Shown piece by piece: positions 58,505-64,000 of a stretch of 64,000 bases of DNA; the stretch's first letter is position 1; every line of letters starts with the position of its first letter. The position numbers and the translations under genes are program-made. The stretch lies in assembly GCA_963764585.1 (NCBI GenBank), contig CAVXTB010000006.1, forward strand, positions 372,001 to 436,000. Reading direction: 5' to 3'. This DNA comes from JAOPZW01 sp963764585 (GTDB lineage: Bacteria; Actinomycetota; Thermoleophilia; Solirubrobacterales; Solirubrobacteraceae). The notes under the pieces were generated by a model. The model saw nothing but the letters and a program-made list of their open reading frames with translations. It did no database searches and was not told where the DNA came from.

Positions 58505-59497
58505 TCAGGCGCTGAGCGCCACCGGCACGTCCATCAGCAGCGCCACGAGCGACCGGCCGGTGTCGTTGAGGCCGTAGTAGACGCTGCGTCGCACGCGATG
58601 GCGCTCGACCAGCCCGGCGCGCGCGAGGACGTCGAGGTGCGCGGAGACGGTGCTCGGCGCGTAGGTCAGGCGGCGGGCGAGCTCGGTGGTCGTGGCGGGT
58701 TGGTCGAGCGCCCGCAGGACGGCCGCACGGCCGTGGCCGAGCAGCAGCTCGAGCCGCCCGTCGAAGGTCGCGGCATCCGGCGCCCACAGCCCTGCCGTGC
58801 CGCGCGCCTGGTAGCCGAGCGCGACGGCGTTCTGATCCTCGGACTCGCCCATGAGCACGCCGCGGGCGAACACGAGCGGGATGAGCACGAGCGGGCGCCC
58901 CGCCAGGCGCATGTCGTACTCCTTCTCCTTGTACAGCTCGATGATCGGCTGGCGCCAGCGCACGCTGGGGTGCAGCTCCTCGAGGACGGCACCGGGCCCG
59001 GAGAGCGCGAGCGCCCGGGCGCGGGCGAGCATCTCGCCCTCGAGGACGGCGCGCAGCTGCGGCCAGTCGTCGGCGATCGCCGTCTCCCAGTAGATCGCCA
59101 TCGCGTCGGCGAGGCGGTCGACCATCTCGCGCGGGCGCGCGACGAAGGCGTCCCATGGCGCCGGCGGGTCGTGCGGCCAGCACTCGGCGATGTCGGCGCG
59201 CACTTCGGCGGGCTCGGTCGCGCGGACCTGCTCGATCTCCTCGGCCAGGGTGCGCAGCGGCTCCTTGGGGATCGGCGCGGCGAAGTCGGGGATCGTGTGC
59301 TGGTCTGACTTGCTCAGGTCCAGCGGGCCGAGGTCGACGCCGCGCAGCGCACTGCGCGTTCGCGCCACCCACGGCGTGTACTCCGCCGGCGGCTGCTCCT
59401 TGTAGACCATGAACAGCGACGCGAACAGCTCCCACAGCGGGCTGATCGCCAGCCGCGTGCGGGAGAGATCGTCGTCGCTGATCTCGATGCGGACCAC
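58505..59497 (-). CDS. ArsR-type winged-helix regulator with N-terminal DUF5937-like domain
   Basis: 330 residues from GTG 59497. The C-terminal 90 residues hold an ArsR winged helix (ELARRLTYAPSTVSAHLDVL, then AGLVERHRVRRSVYYGLNDTG). The N-terminal 230 residues (VRIEISDDDLSRTRLAISPL, WELFASLFMVYK) match the DUF5937 partner domain of such regulators. No ArsR metal-binding cysteine box is seen. Probable autoregulation through palindromes 33-58 bp upstream. Target genes unknown; the thiamine-transport operon ends just upstream on the same strand. Confidence 0.87.
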   Translation of the reverse strand: MVRIEISDDDLSRTRLAISPLWELFASLFMVYKEQPPAEYTPWVARTRSALRGVDLGPLDLSKSDQHTIPDFAAPIPKEPLRTLAEEIEQVRATEPAEVRADIAECWPHDPPAPWDAFVARPREMVDRLADAMAIYWETAIADDWPQLRAVLEGEMLARARALALSGPGAVLEELHPSVRWRQPIIELYKEKEYDMRLAGRPLVLIPLVFARGVLMGESEDQNAVALGYQARGTAGLWAPDAATFDGRLELLLGHGRAAVLRALDQPATTTELARRLTYAPSTVSAHLDVLARAGLVERHRVRRSVYYGLNDTGRSLVALLMDVPVALSA

Positions 59498-59529
59498 GCG
59501 CGCGGACGGTAGCGCGCGGCGCGTGCCCA

Positions 59530-59555
59530 GGGCGAAGGATTCGCCCGCGGGCGAA
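59530..59555. promoter_or_regulatory. Candidate operator of the ArsR-type regulator
   Basis: GGGCGAA-GGA-TTCGCCC (59530-59546) overlaps the 16-bp perfect palindrome TTCGCCCGCGGGCGAA (59540-59555), giving three alternating half-sites. It is 33 bp upstream of the ArsR-type start and touches the last codon of the thiamine-transport binding-protein gene. A near copy lies at 58473-58493 beyond the other end of the regulator gene. Confidence 0.5.
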
Positions 59556-60578
59556 TCAGCCCCCGTCGGTGCCGGCCAGCCCCTGGCCGGGGAGGAACTC
59601 GTCGGTCAGCGCGCGCGCAGCGTTGGGCGGGCGCGTCAGGAGCTTGTTGTCGTACATCCACTGGCCGTAGCTCTGCCACTCGGCCGCGTCCATCCAGCCG
59701 AACGGCTGGCCGGAGGGCGCGGCGAACACCGGCAGCGTCGCCTTCACGCTCTCGAGCTGCAGCTTGGGATCGAGGTCCGGGTTGGCCTTCAGCAGCGGCG
59801 CGACGCCCGCCTCGGGGTCGGAGCGCAGCGCCGCGTAGCCCTGGCCCAGCGCGCGCATGAACCTGCGGACCTTCTCGCCGCCCTCGGCGAGGTCCTGCTG
59901 GCGCGCGACGATGACGAGCTCCTGGTAGGTCGGCACGCCGACGTTCTCCATGCGGATGATCTTCGGGCGCTGGTGCTGCAGGCGCAGCTGGACGCCCTCG
60001 TAGTTCCAGAACGCGCCCAGCGTCGCGTCGACCTTCTTGGTCTTCATCGCCGGCACGAGGTTGAAGCCGACGTTGACCTCCTTGACCGACGACGGGTCGA
60101 CGTGCGCGCGGGTGAGGATCTGCTTGAGGTAGGCGGACTGGTAGGGGATGCCGGCGGTGCCGACGGTCTTGCCCTTCAGCTGCGCCGGGTCGCTGATGGC
60201 GTGCTTGCCGATCGACATGATCGAGGTCAGCGGCTTCTGGACGACCGCCCCGACGGCGACCAGCTTGAGGCCCTTGTCGCGCGCCAGCAGCAGCTCGGGC
60301 TCGTAGGAGATCGCGAGGTCGACGCGCCCGGCGGCCAGCAGCTTCAGCGGCGCGGCCGGGTCGCTGGGGACCTGCACGTCGACGTTCAGCCCGGCCTTGG
60401 CGAAGGCGCCGTCGTCCTTGGCCGCGTAGATCCCCGCGTGGTCGGCGTTGGGGAAGTAGTCGAGCATCAGCCGCAGCTGCTGCGCGGCCGGCGTTCCGGT
60501 GGGCTCCTTGCGCTCGCCGCACGCGGCGAGCGCTACGGCGACGACGGCGAGGGCGACGAGCGTCAGGCGGCGGGTCAA
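59556..60578 (-). CDS. thiY: ABC transporter substrate-binding lipoprotein (ThiY/NMT1-like)
   Basis: 340 residues from TTG 60578, which has GGAAGG 9 nt upstream. Lipoprotein signal ending ALAACG. The NMT1/THI5-like domain LMLDYFPNADHAGIYAAKDD, GRVDLAISYEPELLLARDKG and GTAGIPYQSAYLKQIL fits proteins that bind the thiamine pyrimidine precursor (HMP or formylaminopyrimidine). Third gene of a three-gene transporter under a TPP riboswitch. The start overlaps the permease stop by four bases. Confidence 0.88.
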   Translation of the reverse strand: MTRRLTLVALAVVAVALAACGERKEPTGTPAAQQLRLMLDYFPNADHAGIYAAKDDGAFAKAGLNVDVQVPSDPAAPLKLLAAGRVDLAISYEPELLLARDKGLKLVAVGAVVQKPLTSIMSIGKHAISDPAQLKGKTVGTAGIPYQSAYLKQILTRAHVDPSSVKEVNVGFNLVPAMKTKKVDATLGAFWNYEGVQLRLQHQRPKIIRMENVGVPTYQELVIVARQQDLAEGGEKVRRFMRALGQGYAALRSDPEAGVAPLLKANPDLDPKLQLESVKATLPVFAAPSGQPFGWMDAAEWQSYGQWMYDNKLLTRPPNAARALTDEFLPGQGLAGTDGG

Positions 60579-61324
60579 CGGTCGGGTCCTTCCGGTCGGC
60601 GATTGGCCCAGGGGACGAGCCGGCGCTCGGCCAGCGCGAGGGCGCAGAAGAGCAGCACGGCGAAGGCCGCGAGCAGCACGACCGCGGCGTAGGCGCGCGC
60701 GGTCTCGAGCTGCGGGATGGCCTGCAGCATGAGGTGCCCGAGGCCCTCGCTCGATCCCGCGTACTCGGCGAACACCGCGCCGATGACCGCGATGGCGACC
60801 GCGATCTTGGCGCCGCTCAGCGCTGCCGGCAGGGCCGCGGGCGCCTCGGCCCAGCGGAAGGCCTGCCAGCGCGTGGCGTCGAGCGTGCGCATGAGCTTGA
60901 GCTGGTCGGGGTCGACGGCGCGCAGCGCGTCGAGGGTGGTGACGACGACCGGGAAGAAGCAGACGAGCGCGATGATCGCCAGCTTCGGCACGATCCCGAA
61001 GCCGAACCACACCACCAGCAGCGGCGCGATGATCACGATCGGCACCGCCTGCGAGGCGACGAGCAGCGGGTAGACGCCGCGCCGCAGCGCGCCGGAGAAG
61101 TGCAGCGCGACGGCGAGCACGAAGCCGAGCACGAGCGCGACGAGGATCCCGAGCCCGACCTCCTGCGCGGTGACGAGCAGGTTGGACCACAGCAGCGAGC
61201 GGTCGTCCCACAGCGCGGTGGCGATCTGGCTGGGGGCGGGAAGGATGAAGTCGTCGACGCCGCCGAGGTCCGCGTAGAGCTCCCAGCCGCCGAGGAGCAC
61301 CGCGACGATGAGCAGGGACATCAC
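60575..61324 (-). CDS. thiX: ABC transporter permease (ThiX-like)
   Basis: 249 residues from GTG directly followed by ATG. About six membrane helices, with the EAA loop AVDPDQLKLMRTLDATRWQAFRWAEAPAALP that docks on the ATPase. Belongs to the SsuC/TauC/ThiX permease group. It imports a thiamine precursor with the ATPase upstream and the binding protein downstream (overlaps of four bases at both sides). Confidence 0.88.
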   Translation of the reverse strand: MMSLLIVAVLLGGWELYADLGGVDDFILPAPSQIATALWDDRSLLWSNLLVTAQEVGLGILVALVLGFVLAVALHFSGALRRGVYPLLVASQAVPIVIIAPLLVVWFGFGIVPKLAIIALVCFFPVVVTTLDALRAVDPDQLKLMRTLDATRWQAFRWAEAPAALPAALSGAKIAVAIAVIGAVFAEYAGSSEGLGHLMLQAIPQLETARAYAAVVLLAAFAVLLFCALALAERRLVPWANRRPEGPDR

Positions 61325-62067
61325 GGTGTCAGCGCCTCCAGCGCGCGCTCACGGACGGCGAGCAGGTCCTCGGGCGTGCGCGCCGCCGGCACCTTGAGCT
61401 CGGCCACGACTCGCCCCGGGCGCCGCGACATCACGAGCACGCGGTCGGCCAGCCTCGCCGCCTCCTCGACGTCGTGGGTGACGAGCAGCACCGTGCGCGG
61501 CTCGCGCGCGAGCGCCTGCGCGAGCCACTCCTGCATCTCGCGGCGCGTCAGGGCATCGAGCGAGGCGAACGGCTCGTCGAGGCACAGCACCGGCTTGCCC
61601 GACAGCAGCGTGCGCAGGAAGGCGACGCGCTGGCGCATGCCGCCCGACAGCTCGTGCGGGCGCGCGCGCTCGAAGCCCTCCAGGCCGAACGCGGCGAACA
61701 GCGGGTGGGCGCGGGCGCGCGCCTGCGCGCGCGAGGCGCCGGCCAGCCGCGCGGCGAGCGCGGCGTTGTCGATCGCGCGCAGCCACGGCAGCAGGCCGTC
61801 GCGCTGGGGCATGAGCACGGCCGGTGCGGCCCGGATCGTCCCGGCGTCCGGGGCCTGCAGGCCGCAGACGAGCTCGAGCAGCGTCGTCTTGCCGCACCCG
61901 CTGGGGCCGACGACCGCCACCGTCTCGCCGGCGGCGACGTCGAGGTCGACGCCCTCGAGCGCGCGGACGCTGCCGAAGGCGCGGCTCACGCCGGCCAGAT
62001 GGACCTCTCTAGCGCCCCCCTCAACGTTTCGAGGCTCCTGTGCGGGAGCCTCGAGCCTCGTCGTCAT
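61321..62067 (-). CDS. thiZ: ABC transporter ATP-binding protein (ThiZ-like)
   Basis: 248 residues from ATG 62067. Walker A GPSGCGKT, signature LSGGMRQR, Walker B PVLCLDEPFASLD, H-loop VTHDVEEA: an SsuB/TauB/ThiZ-type importer ATPase. The start is set by GGAGGGAG at the end of the TPP riboswitch. A longer frame starting at 62085 would run into the riboswitch and was rejected. First gene of the thiZXY operon. Confidence 0.92.
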   Translation of the reverse strand: MTTRLEAPAQEPRNVEGGAREVHLAGVSRAFGSVRALEGVDLDVAAGETVAVVGPSGCGKTTLLELVCGLQAPDAGTIRAAPAVLMPQRDGLLPWLRAIDNAALAARLAGASRAQARARAHPLFAAFGLEGFERARPHELSGGMRQRVAFLRTLLSGKPVLCLDEPFASLDALTRREMQEWLAQALAREPRTVLLVTHDVEEAARLADRVLVMSRRPGRVVAELKVPAARTPEDLLAVRERALEALTP

Positions 62068-62070
62068 CGC

Positions 62071-62160
62071 TCCCTCCGCGGGCATTACCCCACAGGTTCG
62101 AAGGGTCAGCGCCGGATTCGTGGGCGCTATCTCAGCCGGCCTCCGCCAGCCCCCCTGTTG
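62071..62160 (-). ncRNA. TPP riboswitch (THI element)
   Basis: On the minus strand the order CAGGGGGGCT - GGCTGAGAT (CTGAGA core, 62135-62129) - GACCCTTCGAACCTG (62107-62093) - GGTAATGCC (62089-62081) - GCGGAGGGA is the TPP aptamer. The closing P1 strand contains the Shine-Dalgarno GGAGGGA of thiZ, so ligand binding should hide it directly and shut off translation. Controls thiZXY. Confidence 0.93.
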
Positions 62161-62195
62161 TGCATCAGCGCGCCTGATGCTAGCAATGGGTCGCG

Positions 62196-63044
62196 ATGGC
62201 GGGCACCAGGGGCCAGAGCTATGTCGAGCGCCCGCCCGTCCCCGCGCTCGCGGGCCTCGTCTCGTCGGTGTGGATCCAGCAGGTCGCGCCCGGCGCGGAG
62301 CCGTACACGCAGCGCAACATCCCGAGCGGCGGGGTCGAGCTGGTCTGTCGCGCCGGCGCGGCGCCTCGTGTCGTCGGGCCGCTCTCCGGCGCGCTCGTCG
62401 AGGTGATGGCGCCGGGAACGACGATCGTCGGCGTGCGCTTCCACCCCGGCGCCGCGCCGTCGATGCTCGGCCTGCCGGCCTCCGAGCTCGTCGACCTCAC
62501 GCTGGAGGCCGAGGAGCTGTGGGGGCGCTCAGCGCTGGCTCTGGGCGAGCTGGCGGACGCCGCGGCGACGCCGGAGGACGCGCTCGCCGGCGTGCAGCGC
62601 CACCTCGTCGGCCGGCTGGCCGGCGCGGCGGGTCCCGACCCGCTGATCCGCGAGGCAGTGCGCCAGCTGCGCTGGTCCACGGACGACGTCGGCTCGCTCA
62701 CCTCGTCGCTGAACATCTCCGAGCGCCAGCTGCGTCGCCGCTGCCAGGCGGCGACCGGTATCGCCCCCAAGGCGCTGCACCGGACGCTGCGCTTCCAGCG
62801 GTTCCTCGCGCTCGCCCAGCACGCGATCGCGCAGGGCAGGGCGCCGACCGGCGACGGGCTCGCGCGGCTGGCTGCCGAGGCGGGCTATGCCGATCAACCG
62901 CACCTCAACCGCGAATGCCTGCGGCTGACCGGCACGACGCCCGGCGCCTTCCTGGGGGAGGCGGAGGAGCACTGCGGGTGCGGGCACGACCATGCCGCCT
63001 CGTTCACGCCGGTGCTGCGGTCACGCCCGTGGGCGGCCGCATAG
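62196..63044 (+). CDS. AraC-family regulator with DUF6597-like N-terminus
   Basis: 282 residues from ATG. N-terminal domain YVERPPVPALAGLVSSVWIQ, then RNIPSGGVELVCRAG; the AraC helix-turn-helix lies at about 165-250 (SLTSSLNISERQLRRRCQAA, then LAAEAGYADQPHLNRECLRLTG). A His/Cys cluster near the C-terminus (EEHCGCGHDH) may bind a metal. Divergent from the TPP riboswitch. The ligand and target are unknown. Confidence 0.88.
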   Translation: MAGTRGQSYVERPPVPALAGLVSSVWIQQVAPGAEPYTQRNIPSGGVELVCRAGAAPRVVGPLSGALVEVMAPGTTIVGVRFHPGAAPSMLGLPASELVDLTLEAEELWGRSALALGELADAAATPEDALAGVQRHLVGRLAGAAGPDPLIREAVRQLRWSTDDVGSLTSSLNISERQLRRRCQAATGIAPKALHRTLRFQRFLALAQHAIAQGRAPTGDGLARLAAEAGYADQPHLNRECLRLTGTTPGAFLGEAEEHCGCGHDHAASFTPVLRSRPWAAA

Positions 63045-63095
63045 GTCGGCCGGTCTGTTCAAGGCTCGCGCGCCGCCCGGCCCTAGCCTCGGGCC

Positions 63096-63486
63096 ATGAC
63101 CTCATTGCCTGACGACGTCCGCGCCCTCCTCGACGGCCCCAACTACGCGCACGTGGCCACGCTCATGCCCGACGGCTCGCCGCACAGCGTCCCCGTGTGG
63201 ATCGGAGTGGAGGCCGGACCGCGTCGCCTTCCTCACATCGCCGAGCTCGCGCAAGGCGCGCAACCTCGACCACGACCCGCGCGTGGCCATCTCCGTCACC
63301 GCCCACGACCGGCCGTTCACGATGGCCAGCGTCCGCGGCCTGGCGACGCGGTTGGAGGGCGACCCGGCCTGGGAGGTCATCGACCGGATCTCGCACAAGT
63401 ACACCGGCCAGCCGTATCCGCTGCGCACCGACCGCGTGGTCTTCCTCGTCGAGCCGGAGCACGCGTGGGCGCAGGCGTTCGGCTAG
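63096..63486 (+). pseudogene. PPOX-class F420/flavin-dependent oxidoreductase, frameshifted
   Basis: The frame starts MTSLPDDVRALLDGPNYAHV and continues ATLMPDGSPHSVPVWIGVE, the N-terminus of F420- or FMN-dependent PPOX-fold enzymes. A one-base insertion at about 63211-63217 shifts the frame. The rest (AFLTSPSSRKARNLDHDPRV, then AISVTAHDRPFTMASVRG to AWAQAFG) continues in the +1 frame to TAG at 63484. So the gene is either broken or the assembly has an extra base. The conserved tail suggests that the break is recent or an error. Confidence 0.75.
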
Positions 63487-64000
63487 GCGACTGGAGCGCG
63501 CTGCAGGGCGCGATCGCCGGCGAGGTCCTGCTCCCGGGCTCGCCGGCCTACGACGACGCGCGCGCGCCTGCGATCGCCAACTTCGCGCACGTCCGGCCCC
63601 AGGCCGTGGTGCGCTGCGCAGACCCCGCGGACGTGGCCGAGACGCTCGCCTTCGCGCGCCGCCTCGGCGTGCACGTGGCACCGCGCAGTGGCGGCCACTG
63701 CTTCGCCGGGCGCTCGTCGACCGCGGGCATCGTCATCGACGTGACGCCGATGCGCGCGGTGTCGGTGTCCGGCGACGTCGCGACGATCGGCGCCGGCGCG
63801 CGGCTGAGCGACGTCTACGACGCGCTGGACGACCACGGCCTGACGATCCCGGCGGGCTGCGGCCCCACCGTCGGGATCGCAGGCCTCACGCTTGGCGGTG
63901 GGCTGGGGCTCCTCGGCCGCAGGCACGGCCTGACCTCCGATCGCCTGCTCGCCGCCCGGGTCGTCCTGGCCGACGGCCGCGTCGTGGACTGCGACGAGCA
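63465..64000 (+). CDS. FAD-binding BBE-type oxidoreductase, 3' truncated by window end
   Basis: About 178 residues are visible from GTG 63465, which overlaps the PPOX end by 22 bp. WSALQGAIAGEVLLPGSPAY begins the FAD-binding PCMH domain. His in RSGGHCFAG and Cys in PAGCGPTVG are the two residues that anchor FAD covalently in berberine-bridge-type (bicovalent) oxidases. The substrate domain lies beyond the window. Reaction: oxidation of an alcohol, sugar or amine by O2 or another acceptor; substrate unknown. Confidence 0.87.
   Translation, partial: MGAGVRLGDWSALQGAIAGEVLLPGSPAYDDARAPAIANFAHVRPQAVVRCADPADVAETLAFARRLGVHVAPRSGGHCFAGRSSTAGIVIDVTPMRAVSVSGDVATIGAGARLSDVYDALDDHGLTIPAGCGPTVGIAGLTLGGGLGLLGRRHGLTSDRLLAARVVLADGRVVDCDE

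Overview
The window is very GC-rich, densely packed and strongly biased to G/C at third codon positions. It carries an actinobacterial-type IHF-like protein, a complete Mce lipid-import locus, a CoA-dependent 2-oxoacid:ferredoxin oxidoreductase, a type III glutamine synthetase and an ECF41 sigma factor. I infer an actinomycete, most likely of the class Thermoleophilia (Solirubrobacterales, Conexibacter/Patulibacter-like). The phylum is fairly safe; the order is an inference. No rRNA, tRNA, CRISPR array, prophage or intact insertion sequence is visible.

Layout. 1-13.5 kb: end of a glycosyltransferase-flippase fusion, a GIY-YIG protein, korAB, a three-domain regulator (SARP + alpha/beta hydrolase + cyclase), a FUSC-type membrane protein, a YbjQ-like protein, an aldo/keto reductase, cobalamin-dependent metH and an acetyltransferase. 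13.5-18.7 kb: an Hcp-like protein apparently coupled to a methyltransferase, an MFS exporter, and a LysR regulator divergent from a membrane protein. 18.7-24.2 kb: nitrogen block, type III glutamine synthetase divergent from amtB-PII-pucR. 24.5-27 kb: envelope cluster (coiled-coil tail-anchored protein, 4-TM protein, lipoprotein). 27-38.5 kb: one Mce operon with two YrbE permeases, its own ATPase and six Mce proteins. 38.5-49 kb: oxidoreductase, DoxX, ECF41 sigma, ABC-2 exporter, RND permease and a tightly coupled chain of small genes. 49-54.3 kb: IHF-like protein, a serine-palmitoyltransferase-like enzyme divergent from a ceramide-synthase/YghO-like acyltransferase, and a LacI regulator with a clear operator-promoter. 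54.3-58.4 kb: a membrane GGDEF-EAL protein, a DUF5317-type protein and two copies of an undescribed micropeptide cassette. 58.4-64 kb: DNA glycosylase, ArsR regulator, a thiamine-precursor ABC transporter under a TPP riboswitch, an AraC-type regulator, a frameshifted PPOX gene and the start of a BBE-type FAD oxidase.

Most unusual features. (1) Two self-contained transcription units at 56.29-56.62 kb and 57.22-57.54 kb each encode a 29-30 aa hydrophobic peptide and a 20 aa basic peptide, nearly all ending in Lys-Trp-Ser. Each has the same tandem promoters (SigA-like, then sigma-28-like) and ends at a GC hairpin. They flank a DUF5317 gene and lie upstream of a c-di-GMP enzyme. (2) Three long imperfect palindromes (about 200-330 bp) share a GGGCAGTGAGGGTG-like core, and each sits exactly between the 3' ends of convergent genes. 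(3) A sphingolipid-like gene pair. (4) A lone Hcp gene whose stop overlaps a methyltransferase frame.

Regulation is readable at several points: the TPP riboswitch, an ECF41 autoregulatory promoter, LacI-, LysR- and ArsR-type repeats, and hairpin terminators between convergent genes.
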